Numbered from the stretch's first letter, positions 9,169 to 18,871 are shown. The stretch is 62,195 nt of DNA from Acidimangrovimonas sediminis (GCF_002871005.1 NZ_PHSN01000009.1:1-62195), one strand, 5' to 3'. The notes: generated by a model not told the origin, from the letters alone. Numbers and translations: made by a program.

Positions 9169-10653
9169 ATGGCAACGGAAGCACAGCAGACTGGGGTGGC
9201 GGACGCCGGGCTCGGGGAACTCGAGGAGTTTTCCTCGCTGCTCAAGCAGAATTTCAAGCCGCGCAGCGAGACCGCGCAGACCGAGGTCGAGAACGCGGTG
9301 ACCACGCTGGTCAGGGAGGCGCTCGCCGACGGATCCGTGGTCAAGGACGACATCCTCGACACGGTCGACGAGATGATCGCCAAGCTCGACGAGAAGCTGA
9401 CCGCGCAGATGAACGAGATCCTGCACGCCCCGGCGTTTCAGGAGGTCGAGAGTGCGTGGCGCGGGCTGGCCTATTGCGTCAACAACTCGGAACCCGATGC
9501 CACCATGAAGGTGCGCGTCATGAACGTGTCCAAGAAGGAGCTGGAGCGTGAGCTGCGCTCCTACCCGGGCGCGAAATGGGACCAGTCGCCGCTGTTCAAG
9601 AAGATCTACGAAGCCGAGTTCGGCCAGCTTGGTGGCGAACCCTTCGGCGCGCTCGTGGGCGATTTCTACTTCGACCATTCGCCGGCCGACGTGCGGGTGC
9701 TGCGCGATCTCGGCAAGATCGCCGAGGCCTCTCTCTCGCCGTTCTTCGCCTCGGCCGCGCCCGGCCTTCTGGGCATGGACAGCTGGAACGAGCTGGGCAA
9801 TCCGAACGACCTTACCACGATATTCGAGACGCCGGATTACGCCGCCTGGAAGGGCCTGCGCGACAGCGAGATCTCGCGTTACATCGGCCTGTGCATGCCC
9901 CGCGTCCTGGCGCGCGAGCCCTATGGCCAGAACACCCTGCCGGTCGAGGCCTTCAACTTCGAAGAGCAGACCGACGGCCACACCGGCGAGAAATACGCCT
10001 GGATGAACGCGGCCTATGCGATGGCGGCGAACATCGCCCAGGCGCACAAGGAATACGGCTGGACCGTGCGGATCCGCGGCGTGCAATCGGGCGGCGAGGT
10101 GATGAACCTGCCGACCCACACCTTCCCCACCGACGACGGCTCGATCGACCTCAAGTGTCCGACCGAGATCGCGATCTCGGACCGGCGCGAGGGCGAGTTG
10201 TCGAAATCGGGGCTGATCAGCCTGGTGCACCGCAAGAACAGCGACAAGGCGGCCTTCATCGGCGCCCAGTCGCTCTACAAGCCGAAGAAATTCGTCGACG
10301 ACGAGGCGACGGCGTCGGACAACCTGTCCTCGCGCCTGCCCTACATGTTCGCGATCTCGCGCTTCGCCCATTACCTCAAGGTCATGGTGCGCGACCAGAT
10401 CGGGTCGTCGAAGGAGAAGGACCAGCTCGAGGGCGAGCTGCAATCCTGGATCAACCAGTACGTCCACGGCGATCCCGCCAACGCCAGCGAGGAGGCGAAG
10501 GCCAAGCTGCCGCTTGCCGCGGCCAAGGTCGAGATCATCGAGGATACGGAGAACCCGGGGTACTACATGGGGCGGTTCCTGCTCAGACCGCACTATCAAC
10601 TCGAGGGCATGGACATCGGGATGAGCCTGGTGTCCCGGCTGCCCTCGGAATGA
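9169..10653 (+). CDS. tssC: T6SS contractile sheath large subunit TssC (VipB)
   Basis: 494 residues, the normal length. Diagnostic stretches are NEILHAPAFQEVESAWRGL, GDFYFDHSPADVRVLRDLGK, SGGEVMNLPTHTFPTDDGS and RLPYMFAISRFAHYLKVM. With TssB it builds the sheath around the Hcp tube; contraction drives the spike and ClpV later recycles it. Only one tssC is present, unlike loci with paired TssC40/TssC41 genes. hcp follows after 55 bp. Confidence 0.97.
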   Translation: MATEAQQTGVADAGLGELEEFSSLLKQNFKPRSETAQTEVENAVTTLVREALADGSVVKDDILDTVDEMIAKLDEKLTAQMNEILHAPAFQEVESAWRGLAYCVNNSEPDATMKVRVMNVSKKELERELRSYPGAKWDQSPLFKKIYEAEFGQLGGEPFGALVGDFYFDHSPADVRVLRDLGKIAEASLSPFFASAAPGLLGMDSWNELGNPNDLTTIFETPDYAAWKGLRDSEISRYIGLCMPRVLAREPYGQNTLPVEAFNFEEQTDGHTGEKYAWMNAAYAMAANIAQAHKEYGWTVRIRGVQSGGEVMNLPTHTFPTDDGSIDLKCPTEIAISDRREGELSKSGLISLVHRKNSDKAAFIGAQSLYKPKKFVDDEATASDNLSSRLPYMFAISRFAHYLKVMVRDQIGSSKEKDQLEGELQSWINQYVHGDPANASEEAKAKLPLAAAKVEIIEDTENPGYYMGRFLLRPHYQLEGMDIGMSLVSRLPSE

Positions 10654-10708
10654 GATGAGCACAATAAACAAGAAAATCATCAACATCATGCCATGAGGAG
10701 TTAGCGAT

Positions 10709-11200
10709 ATGGCTGTTTCTGCGTTCCTGAAGATCGACACCGTCACCGGTGAATCCATCAACGACAAGCACAAGGATCAGATCGACGTGCTGAGCTGGTC
10801 GTGGGGGCTGTCCAACGCCGGCACGGGCCAGCTGGGCCAAGGTTCGGGCGGCGGCAAGGTCAACGTCCAGGACATGTCGTTCAGCAAGTACACCGACAAG
10901 GCGACGCCGCGTCTCGTCTCGTGCTGCTGCACCGGGACGCACCTGGACAAGGCCACGCTCTTCCTCGAGAAATCGGGTGAGGCCAACAACTTCCTGCAGT
11001 ATCTGCAGATCGATTTCGAACAGGTGGTGATCTCGTCCTACCAGACCGGCGGCGCCGCCGACGGGTCGGACCGGGTGATCGAGAGCATCTCGTTCAACTT
11101 CAAGAAGTTCACGATGACCTACACGCCCCAGGACGCCAAGGGCAAGGAAGGCACCAAGATCCCGGTCAGCTACGACATCGGCACCAACAAGTCCGCCTGA
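10709..11200 (+). CDS. hcp: T6SS tube protein Hcp (TssD)
   Basis: 163 residues with Hcp-family sequence: AVSAFLKIDTVTGESINDKH, INDKHKDQIDVLSWSWGLSN, VNVQDMSFSKYTDKATPRL and ISFNFKKFTMTYTPQD. Hcp hexamers stack to form the inner tube and are themselves secreted. The ATG follows GAGGAGTTAGCGAT, a strong ribosome site, consistent with high output. A perfect 10-bp hairpin lies downstream (11249-11271), before tssE. There is no C-terminal effector fusion. Confidence 0.97.
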   Translation: MAVSAFLKIDTVTGESINDKHKDQIDVLSWSWGLSNAGTGQLGQGSGGGKVNVQDMSFSKYTDKATPRLVSCCCTGTHLDKATLFLEKSGEANNFLQYLQIDFEQVVISSYQTGGAADGSDRVIESISFNFKKFTMTYTPQDAKGKEGTKIPVSYDIGTNKSA

Positions 11201-11248
11201 GGCGGCGCCCGACGCCCCGCCTTCCTGCGGAGAGACACCCTCATGCGT

Positions 11249-11271
11249 CAGGGCGGGCCGGGCCCGCCCTG
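11249..11271 (+). terminator. Perfect hairpin between hcp and tssE
   Basis: CAGGGCGGGC at 11249-11258 and GCCCGCCCTG at 11262-11271 form a perfect 10-bp stem with a CGG loop, followed by TCCACTTTC rather than a run of T. It sits 49 bp after the hcp stop, inside the T6SS operon. The likely role is partial termination or protection of the hcp mRNA 3' end, which would give more hcp than downstream transcript. This is inferred from structure and position. Confidence 0.6.
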
Positions 11272-11310
11272 TCCACTTTCGGCCCCGGCCCCGGAGCGCC
11301 GCTCGGAACC

Positions 11311-11904
11311 ATGGCAAAGACCACGCACCCCTCCCGATCCGGCGGGACCATCGCGCCCCGCAAGAAGCCGCTGCAAGTGCCGCTCATGTACGCGTTCCGC
11401 GACGCGTTCCGGGCCCGCGACGCGCGGCGCGAGATCGACGAGCGGACCGCCGACGACGCCCGGGTGCTGAACGACCGTGGCGCGCTGCGGCGGCGCGGCG
11501 CCAGCGAAGAGCAGCTGAAGGCCAATCTCGACATCGACCTCGGGCATCTGGCGAACACCGTGAACCTGGCCTCGGCCACGCCGCTCGACGATTTCGACCG
11601 GGTGCGCAAGTCGGTGCTGAACTTCGGCCTCAACGACCTCAGCCACCTGACCTATGAGAAGCTTACCGGGATGGACCTTGCGGGAGACCTGCGCCGCGCC
11701 CTCCTCGATCACGAGCCGCGGCTGATCGGCGCGACCATCCATGTCGTGCTGAACGAGGGCTACGACGAGACGCGCCAGCGCGTGTCGCTTCAGGTCAAGG
11801 CCGAGATGGCCTGCCGCCCCGTCGACGTGCCGCTGGAATTCGTGGCCGAGATCGACGTCGGCTCGGGCGAGGTTTCGGTCTCGAAGACGGCGCTTCACCG
11901 ATGA
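11311..11904 (+). CDS. tssE: T6SS baseplate protein TssE
   Basis: 197 residues with the gp25-like baseplate wedge fold: a basic N-terminal segment, then DLGHLANTVNLASATPLDDF, VRKSVLNFGLNDLSHLTYE and LRRALLDHEPRLIGATIHVV. It belongs to the TssEFGK baseplate in the cytoplasm. Its TGA overlaps the tssF ATG (ATGA), which suggests coupled translation at fixed stoichiometry. Confidence 0.95.
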   Translation: MAKTTHPSRSGGTIAPRKKPLQVPLMYAFRDAFRARDARREIDERTADDARVLNDRGALRRRGASEEQLKANLDIDLGHLANTVNLASATPLDDFDRVRKSVLNFGLNDLSHLTYEKLTGMDLAGDLRRALLDHEPRLIGATIHVVLNEGYDETRQRVSLQVKAEMACRPVDVPLEFVAEIDVGSGEVSVSKTALHR

Positions 11905-13862
11905 ACCGCGAATTCCTGACCGCCTACAACCGCGAGCTTTCGATCCTCTACGAGCGGGCGAAGGAATTCGCCGAGGATTACCCCGGCATCGCCGAACGGC
12001 TGGGCGGCCTGACCGAGGAACGCCTGGATCCCGGCATCGCCGGGCTGCTGGAGGGGGCGGCGTTCCTGGCCGCACGGGTGCAGGTCAAGCAGCAATCGGA
12101 ATACGCGAATTTCACCACTGCGCTGATCGACCAGCTGCTGCCCAACTACCTTGCCCCCACCCCGGCGGCGATGCTGGTGCGCGCGCATCCCGATTTCGCG
12201 CGGCCCGATCTGGTCACCGGGCACCGGTTCGATCCCGGCGCCTATCTGGACGCGAATTATGTCGAGCGCGACCAGCGCGTGTCGTGCCGGTTCCGCCTGT
12301 CGGCGCCGCTGGAATTGTGGCCGCTGGCCCTCGATCGGGCAAGCTATCACGCCGGGCCGGGGCCGTTGCAGACGCTGGGCCTCGACGTGCTGCCGCAGAC
12401 CGCGGGCGGCCTGCGCTTGCGGCTGGCACGGCACATCGCGACCTCGGCCCAGCCGCTCCCGGACGAGCCCGCTGCCGGGGCGAAACCCGCGCCGCTCTCG
12501 GCCGTGTCGGCGGATCGCCTGCCGATCATGCTCAGCGGACTTCCTGCCGATCTTTCATTGCTTTACGAGCAGATCTTCAACAATTGCATCAGGATAACCG
12601 CGCGCTACCTCGATGCCCAGAACACCCCCGTTTTCCTGCCCATCCCCCCCGGCATGGTGGAGCAGGTGGGCTTCGACCCCGAGGAGATGCTGTTCCCAGA
12701 GGACGAGGAGTTGTTCTCGGGGTTTTCGCTGCTGCGCGAATTCACCATCCTGCCGCAGAAGTTCATGGGCTTCCGCCTTACCGGCCTGCAGAAGCTGCTG
12801 CCACGGATCCCGGCGCAGGCGGTCGACCTGATCTTCGAATTCGACCGGGTGCATCCGCGCCTCGGGCCGGTGCTGTCACCGCAGAACTTCAACCTCTTCA
12901 CCGTGCCGGCGGTCAACCTGTTCGAGGAGCGCTGCACCCCTGTCAGCGTGGGCCCCGGCCATTCGGAATTCCTCGTCGTGCCGGAATCGAGCCCCGCCGT
13001 GAACTACGAGATCAACCGGATGATCGAGGTTTCGGGCCATTATGCGGGCGTGCGCAAGAAGGTGACGGTGAACCCGGTCTATTCGCTGCCCGCGAGCAAC
13101 GAGCGGCCGCAGGACGCGCTTTACTACGCGCTGCGGCGCCGGCCGCGCCGACTGAGCGAACGCGAGAGGCGCTTCGGTTCCGCCGGCGATTACATCGGCA
13201 CCGAGACGCTGATTGCGCTGCACGAACCCGCGGGCCTCGACGCGGCCGAGCGGGTGGAACGGCTTCAGGCGCGGGCGCTGTGTTCCAACCGGCACCTGAC
13301 GATGCACCTGCCGATCGGCAAGGCCAATGTCGACTTCCGGCTCAGCGACGACGTGCAGGTGGGCCTCAGCTGTGTCGCCGGGCCCACCCCGCCGCGCGCC
13401 TCGATCCTCGAGGCCGAGCGGCCGAACCCGCGCACCGGCGGCATGGGCGAGCGCCAGTGGCGTCTGATCAACTTCCTCGCCTTCAACCAGTTCGGCCTGC
13501 AGGACCGCCACCCCTCCGATCCGGCGGGGGGCCTGCGCGAGGTGATGGCGCTTTTTGCCGACCTCTCGGACGCGGTGACCGAGCGGCAGGTGCGCGGCAT
13601 CACCGGCGTCCGTTCGCGGCCCGTGACCCGGTCGATCCGGCGCCCCGACGGCTATCACGCGGCCCGCGGAACGGAGGTGACGGTGACGCTGGACGAACGC
13701 GCTTTCGAGGGCGCGGGGATCGCGCTGCTGGGCGCCGTGCTCGACCGGTTCTTCGCCGATTACGCCCATCTCAACAGCTTCACCGAGACCGTGATCACCT
13801 CGGCCACCCGGGGCGAGGTGATGCGCTGGCCGCCCCGCTCGGGCACCGGCCCGGTCTTGTGA
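11901..13862 (+). CDS. tssF: T6SS baseplate protein TssF
   Basis: 653 residues, typical of TssF/VasA/ImpG. The start MNREFLTAYNRELSILYERA and the following FAEDYPGIAERLGG are diagnostic, as are ALIDQLLPNYLAPTPAAMLV and, later, SNRHLTMHLPIGKANVDFRL and RLINFLAFNQFGLQD. It forms the baseplate wedge with TssG and TssE around the VgrG hub. It starts inside the tssE stop codon. Confidence 0.96.
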   Translation: MNREFLTAYNRELSILYERAKEFAEDYPGIAERLGGLTEERLDPGIAGLLEGAAFLAARVQVKQQSEYANFTTALIDQLLPNYLAPTPAAMLVRAHPDFARPDLVTGHRFDPGAYLDANYVERDQRVSCRFRLSAPLELWPLALDRASYHAGPGPLQTLGLDVLPQTAGGLRLRLARHIATSAQPLPDEPAAGAKPAPLSAVSADRLPIMLSGLPADLSLLYEQIFNNCIRITARYLDAQNTPVFLPIPPGMVEQVGFDPEEMLFPEDEELFSGFSLLREFTILPQKFMGFRLTGLQKLLPRIPAQAVDLIFEFDRVHPRLGPVLSPQNFNLFTVPAVNLFEERCTPVSVGPGHSEFLVVPESSPAVNYEINRMIEVSGHYAGVRKKVTVNPVYSLPASNERPQDALYYALRRRPRRLSERERRFGSAGDYIGTETLIALHEPAGLDAAERVERLQARALCSNRHLTMHLPIGKANVDFRLSDDVQVGLSCVAGPTPPRASILEAERPNPRTGGMGERQWRLINFLAFNQFGLQDRHPSDPAGGLREVMALFADLSDAVTERQVRGITGVRSRPVTRSIRRPDGYHAARGTEVTVTLDERAFEGAGIALLGAVLDRFFADYAHLNSFTETVITSATRGEVMRWPPRSGTGPVL

Positions 13863-13946
13863 GGCGCGGCGCCATGGGGGGAGGCAGACGCAGACACGAC
13901 GGAAAAAAGCGCGCAGCGCCGGCGCCGCCCGCGGGAGGCGCATCGG

Positions 13947-15464
13947 ATGAAAAGCCTGCGCCGGCAACTCGAAGACGACCCGTGGAAGTTCGACTTCCTC
14001 GCGCTCCTCTGGACGCTCGAGAAATCGGCACCCGACAAGCCGCGCATCGGCCAGGCCGAGGTTCTGGCGCAGGAGATCGTGTCGATCGGGCAGGATCCGT
14101 ACCTTGCCTTTCCCACGGCCAACGTCACCCGCTTCGAACAGCGCACCCCCGAGGACCGCGCCCGCCTGCGCGAGCAGTTCCTCGGCTTCTTCGGCCCGCA
14201 GGGGGCGCTGCCGCTGACCACCACGATAGAGGCGTTCCGCTGGGCCAGCGCCAACGACGACAGCTTCGCCCGTTTCGCCGACATCTTCCTCGACCGTTTC
14301 GCACAGCTTTTCTACCGCGCCTGGGCCGATGCCCGGCCGATCGTACAGATGGCGCGGCCCGACGAGGACCGCTTCCGCGCCTGGGTCGGCAGCGCGGCGG
14401 GGTTGGGCACCCCCGCCCTGCGCGACCGCGACAGCCTGCCCGACATCGCCAAATTGCGCTTTGCCGGGCTGCTGGGCAGCCGGGTGAAAAGCGCGCGCCG
14501 CCTTCAGCAGGTGCTACGCGGCCTCATGGGCGTCGACCTCGAGATCCGCGAACGCGTGGCTAGCTGGCTGGAGTTCGAGCCGCAGGACCTGACCCGGCTG
14601 GGCGGCGCCAAGGCGGTGCTGGGACAAAGCAGCCACCTGGGATCGCGGGTCCAGTCGATCAATGACAAGATCAGCCTGACCATCCGTGCCCGCACGGTAG
14701 AGGAATACCAGGAATTCCTGCCGGGGGCGCCGCGATTTCGCCAGATCGTCGATCTCGTGACGCTCTACACCGGGACGTTGACCGACGTCGACGTGGTGCT
14801 GAAGCTGCCCCGCGTGGTGCGGCCAGCAGCGCAGCTCGGCCGGGTCGGTCAGCTTGGCTGGACCGCCTGGTCCGCCCCCGACCCCGAAGGCGAGGCGCCG
14901 GATGCCGACGGCTATGTCGTCGCCGCCACCTTCGCCGCGCGCGAGGACCGGATCCCCGCGGCCTCCGTCACGCGGCATTCGGGCGGCGCGCCGGAGGCCA
15001 ACAGCGGCGCCCCGCCCGAGCGTGCGGAGACCGAACGTGCAGAAACCGGCGGCGCAAAGCCCGACAACGCCGAAGGCGATCGGACGGAGGCGGGCATGGC
15101 CGGTGCAGGGGCGGAGACCCTGGCCGCGGAGACCCTGACCGCAAAGACCCTGGCCACCGGGTCATCCACCGCCGCGCCATCCGATGCACCGCAGACCGAT
15201 CCCGAGCCGCCCGCCCCTGAGCCGCCCGCCTCTGAGCCGCCCGCCCCTGAGCCGTCGGTAACCGGACCGGAGGCGGCAGCCGGACCGGAGGCGGCGGACG
15301 TGGTTGTCCCTCTCCGCCCCCTGCCCGGTCGGCCCGCACCCACCCTCCTCGCCCCGATGCCGGGCACGGCGGCAGCGCCGGACAGCCCGCAGGCGCCGCA
15401 ACAGAACGGCCACGACGTGATTGACGATATTTCCAAGGACGACAGGGATAGTGACCATGACTGA
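13947..15464 (+). CDS. tssG: T6SS baseplate protein TssG with long low-complexity C-terminal tail
   Basis: 505 residues against roughly 330-350 for most TssG. Residues 1-340 are the family domain: FDFLALLWTLEKSAPDKPRI, FFGPQGALPLTTTIEAFRWA, DIFLDRFAQLFYRAWADARP and RRLQQVLRGLMGVDLEI. Residues 340-505 are an added tail rich in Ala, Pro, Glu and Thr, with tandem units such as EPPAP and EPPAS from a 15-bp DNA repeat near 15200-15255. The tail ends acidic (DDISKDDRDSDHD). The ATG follows a GGGAGG site. The stop overlaps the start of tssH by 8 bp. Confidence 0.94.
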   Translation: MKSLRRQLEDDPWKFDFLALLWTLEKSAPDKPRIGQAEVLAQEIVSIGQDPYLAFPTANVTRFEQRTPEDRARLREQFLGFFGPQGALPLTTTIEAFRWASANDDSFARFADIFLDRFAQLFYRAWADARPIVQMARPDEDRFRAWVGSAAGLGTPALRDRDSLPDIAKLRFAGLLGSRVKSARRLQQVLRGLMGVDLEIRERVASWLEFEPQDLTRLGGAKAVLGQSSHLGSRVQSINDKISLTIRARTVEEYQEFLPGAPRFRQIVDLVTLYTGTLTDVDVVLKLPRVVRPAAQLGRVGQLGWTAWSAPDPEGEAPDADGYVVAATFAAREDRIPAASVTRHSGGAPEANSGAPPERAETERAETGGAKPDNAEGDRTEAGMAGAGAETLAAETLTAKTLATGSSTAAPSDAPQTDPEPPAPEPPASEPPAPEPSVTGPEAAAGPEAADVVVPLRPLPGRPAPTLLAPMPGTAAAPDSPQAPQQNGHDVIDDISKDDRDSDHD

Positions 15465-18288
15465 CATCAGCCTCGAAACCGTCGCCGGCAAGCTCAACCG
15501 TCTCGGCTATGACGCCTTCATGCAGGCCCTGCGTCACGCCAAGAACGAGGGCAACCGCCACCTCGAACTGTCGCACTGGCTGTTCCACATCGTCTCGAAC
15601 GAGCGTTCGGATATCTCGGTCACGCTGATCCAGACCGGGGGCGACCGGGCGCGCCTTCTGGCCGACCTTCAGCGCGCGGTCGAGGGGCTGCGCAAGAACG
15701 TCACCGAGATGCCGGGCATCTCCTCCGGCGTGACCGACCTGCTGGACCGCGGCTGGCACTACGCCACCCTGCTTTTCGGCGAGGCGCAGATCCGCTCCGG
15801 CCACCTCCTCGTCGCGGCGCTCAAGGGCAAGGAGCTGCGCGAGCAGATGCTGGCCCTGTCGAAGGTCTTCGCCGAGATCGACGTCGAGGCGCTGACTGCC
15901 GGGTCGGGCCGTCTCTGGGCCGCCTCGGACGAGGAGGACATGCGCCCGATGGACGGCTCGGGCATCGGGCCGGCCACCTCGGCCGGCGATGGCGAGGAAG
16001 GCGGCGCGCGGGGCGCCACCCCATTGGGCCGTTTCGCGGTGGACATGACGGAGCAGGCGAGTTCCGGCAGGATGGACCCGATCGTCGGACGCGACGACGA
16101 GATCCGCCAGATCGTCGACATCCTGATGCGCCGGCGCCAGAACAACCCGATCCTCACGGGTGAGGCCGGGGTCGGCAAGACCGCGGTGGTCGAGGGCTTC
16201 GCGCAACGCCTTGCGGCCGGCGACGTGCCGCCGCAGCTTCGGGGCAACCGGCTGATGATGCTGGACATGGGTCTTCTGACTGCCGGCGCCTCGATGAAGG
16301 GCGAGTTCGAACAGCGCCTGCGTTCCGTCATCGACGAGGTTCAGCAAAGCCCGACGCCGATCATCCTCTTCATCGACGAGATTCATACACTGATGGGCGC
16401 GGGCGGCAACGCGGGCACGAACGACGCGGCGAACCTGCTGAAACCCGCGTTGGCGCGCGGCACCCTGCGCACCATCGGCGCCACCACCTGGATGGAATAC
16501 GCCAAGTATTTCGAGAAGGACCCGGCGATGACCCGGCGCTTCCAGCCGATCAACGTCGACGAACCCTCGATCGACCGCGCCTGCACCATGCTGCGCGGCA
16601 TCATGGGCCCGATGGAGGCGCATCACCGCGTGCGGATCTCGGACGAGGCGATCGTCGCCGCAGTCACGCTGTCGGCGCGCTACATCCCGGCGCGGCAGCT
16701 GCCGGACAAGGCGGTCTCGCTGCTCGATACGGCGGCGGCGCGGGTGGCGATCAGCCAGGCCACCACCCCTGCCACGCTGGAGGACACCCGTGCCCGCATC
16801 GCCGCGCTGAACACCGAGCGCGTGGCGAAGGAACGACAGGCCGACCTGGGCGAGGTGAACGCGGCCCGGATCGACGAGATCGACGAGGCGCTGGCGACCG
16901 AAGAGGCGACGCTTGCCATGCTCGAGGCCGATTATGCCGCCGAGAAGGCGCTGGTCGACGAGATCATCGAGATGCGTGCGGCGCTTGCGGCGGGCGGTGC
17001 GACCACCGCCGCGCCCGCAGCCACCGCCATGCCCTCGGGCCGGGCCGCCGCGGTCGAGGCCGCGGTCGCCGCGATCGAGGAAGCTGCCGGTGCGGTGCCG
17101 GCCGGGGCCGAGGAGACGCCCGCCGGAACGGCGGCGTCCGAGGAGGCCCCGGCGGCGGCCACCGCGGAGGCAACAGCAGAAGCCCCGCCGCTCGACGAGG
17201 ACAAGCTTCGCGCCGAACTCACCGCCAGGGTGCGGGAGCTTGCCACGCTGAAACCCGACGACCGCATGATTTATGCCCATGTCGACGAACAATCGGTCGC
17301 CTCCGTCGTCAGCGACTGGACCGGCATCCCCGTGGGACGCATGGTCACCGACGAGGTGCAGGCGATCCTGAAGCTGCCCGAGATCCTCAAGGCCCGCGTC
17401 GTCGGCCAGGACCACGGTCTCGCCCAGATCGCCCGCAGGATCGAGACCAACCGCGCCCGTCTCGACAACCCCAACAAGCCGATCGGCGTCTTCATGCTCT
17501 GCGGTCCTTCCGGCGTCGGCAAGACCGAAACGGCGCTGGCGCTGGCCGACGCGATCTACGGCGGCGAACAGAACGTCATCACCATCAACATGTCGGAATT
17601 CCAGGAGGCCCACACCGTCTCGCTCCTCAAGGGCGCGCCACCCGGCTACGTGGGCTATGGCGAGGGCGGCCGGTTGACCGAGCAGGTCCGGCGCAAGCCC
17701 TATTCCGTCGTCCTCCTCGACGAGGTGGAAAAGGCCCACCCCGACGTGCACGAACTTTTCTTCCAGGTCTTCGACAAGGGGATCATGGAGGACGGCTCGG
17801 GTCGCAAGATCGACTTCAAGAACACCGTGATCCTGCTGACCTCGAACGTCGGCACCGAGGTGATCATGCAGATGGCCGAGGGCGGCGAGACCAGGCCCGA
17901 CCCGGAGGCCCTGAACGAGGCGCTGCGGCCCTACCTCCTCGACGTCTTCCCGCCGGCGCTGATCGGGCGGACGGTGACGATCCCCTACTTCCCGCTGGCG
18001 CCGGACGTGCTGGCAAAGATCGCACGGCTCAAGATCGACGGGATCGTCAGCCGCGTGAAGCAGAACCACAAGGCGGCGATGACCTATTCCGACGCGGTGG
18101 TCGACCACATCGTCTCCCAGTGCCAGGATCCGGATTCCGGCGGCCGGATGATCGACAACATCCTGACCAACACCCTGCTGCCGGAACTCAGCCGCGCGGT
18201 GCTGACCCATACGCTGGACGGATCCGAGCTTGCGCGCGTTGAAATCACCCTCGGGGAGGAAGGCCGCTTCACCTATGCGCTCGGGTGA
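15457..18288 (+). CDS. tssH: T6SS sheath-disassembly ATPase ClpV (TssH)
   Basis: 943 residues from ATG 15457; a TTG at 15421 would add 12 residues but gives a poorer start. It is a Clp/Hsp100 double AAA+ ATPase: an N-terminal Clp_N domain, Walker A1 GEAGVGKT at residues 235-242, sensor and Walker B FIDEIHTLMGAGG, then Walker A2 GPSGVGKT at 683-690 with VVLLDEVEKAHPDVHELFFQ. ClpV extracts contracted TssB/TssC for reuse. An Ala/Glu/Thr-rich insertion at about 508-580 interrupts the middle region, making the protein longer than the usual 870-900. The end overlaps the start of the DUF1036 gene by 14 bp. Confidence 0.96.
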   Translation: MTDISLETVAGKLNRLGYDAFMQALRHAKNEGNRHLELSHWLFHIVSNERSDISVTLIQTGGDRARLLADLQRAVEGLRKNVTEMPGISSGVTDLLDRGWHYATLLFGEAQIRSGHLLVAALKGKELREQMLALSKVFAEIDVEALTAGSGRLWAASDEEDMRPMDGSGIGPATSAGDGEEGGARGATPLGRFAVDMTEQASSGRMDPIVGRDDEIRQIVDILMRRRQNNPILTGEAGVGKTAVVEGFAQRLAAGDVPPQLRGNRLMMLDMGLLTAGASMKGEFEQRLRSVIDEVQQSPTPIILFIDEIHTLMGAGGNAGTNDAANLLKPALARGTLRTIGATTWMEYAKYFEKDPAMTRRFQPINVDEPSIDRACTMLRGIMGPMEAHHRVRISDEAIVAAVTLSARYIPARQLPDKAVSLLDTAAARVAISQATTPATLEDTRARIAALNTERVAKERQADLGEVNAARIDEIDEALATEEATLAMLEADYAAEKALVDEIIEMRAALAAGGATTAAPAATAMPSGRAAAVEAAVAAIEEAAGAVPAGAEETPAGTAASEEAPAAATAEATAEAPPLDEDKLRAELTARVRELATLKPDDRMIYAHVDEQSVASVVSDWTGIPVGRMVTDEVQAILKLPEILKARVVGQDHGLAQIARRIETNRARLDNPNKPIGVFMLCGPSGVGKTETALALADAIYGGEQNVITINMSEFQEAHTVSLLKGAPPGYVGYGEGGRLTEQVRRKPYSVVLLDEVEKAHPDVHELFFQVFDKGIMEDGSGRKIDFKNTVILLTSNVGTEVIMQMAEGGETRPDPEALNEALRPYLLDVFPPALIGRTVTIPYFPLAPDVLAKIARLKIDGIVSRVKQNHKAAMTYSDAVVDHIVSQCQDPDSGGRMIDNILTNTLLPELSRAVLTHTLDGSELARVEITLGEEGRFTYALG

Positions 18289-18871
18289 CATCATCGGACC
18301 GTGCCGTGGCATGCACGGCCCCGCCCGCCATCGCGCCGCCCGCCTTCGCCGCGCGGCACCGGCGCAGAGTGCCGTGCCTGCCCCCGGTAGGCTGGCGGCG
18401 ATGCTGGTGGCGACACTGGCGTCTTGGCTGGCGGCGGCCGCCCCCGCCCGGGCCGATTTCGTCGTATGCAACCGGTCCTTCGACGTGGTGAACCTGGCCG
18501 TCGGCCGCGATCCCGGCGGCGGCTTCCGCACCGACGGCTGGTGGACCATCGGCACCAACCAATGCGCCCGGGTCATCAAGGGGGCGCTGCAGAACCGCTT
18601 CGTCTACCTTTACGCCACCGACGTCTTCGGCAAGCCGCTGCTCGACGGCCGGACCGAGATGTGCGTGGGCGCCGCCAAGTTCTCGATCTCGGGCATCGGC
18701 GATTGCTGGCAGCGCGGCACCATCGCCGCGCGGTTCCACGAGGTCGACACCCACTCCGCCGAAAGCTGGACCTTCTTCCTGCGCCAGCCCGGGGCGGGGG
18801 CCGGAACCGGGGCGTCCCCCGCCGGGTCTGGCCTGCAGGACACGGCCGCCCCGAAAGCGGCCAAGCCATGA
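18275..18871 (+). CDS. DUF1036 secreted protein in the T6SS operon
   Basis: 198 residues from an ATG overlapping the end of tssH. The basic N-region is long; the hydrophobic core MLVATLASWLAAAAPARADF lies at residues 43-62 and looks like a cleaved Sec signal. If so, ATG 18401 could be the true start. The mature part is a small Cys-containing DUF1036 domain: FVVCNRSFDVVNLAVGRD, GWWTIGTNQCARVIKGAL and a final tail of Gly/Ala/Pro. Four cysteines suggest disulfides in the periplasm. DUF1036 proteins have no assigned biochemistry. Operon position points to a T6SS accessory or envelope role (inference). Confidence 0.8.
   Translation: MRSGDIIGPCRGMHGPARHRAARLRRAAPAQSAVPAPGRLAAMLVATLASWLAAAAPARADFVVCNRSFDVVNLAVGRDPGGGFRTDGWWTIGTNQCARVIKGALQNRFVYLYATDVFGKPLLDGRTEMCVGAAKFSISGIGDCWQRGTIAARFHEVDTHSAESWTFFLRQPGAGAGTGASPAGSGLQDTAAPKAAKP

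Noticed and set aside
14968-18579. Very long open frame on the minus strand (1203 codons) opposite tssG/tssH
   Set aside because: Its sequence has no family character and is the antisense shadow of clearly recognised tssG and tssH in GC-rich DNA.
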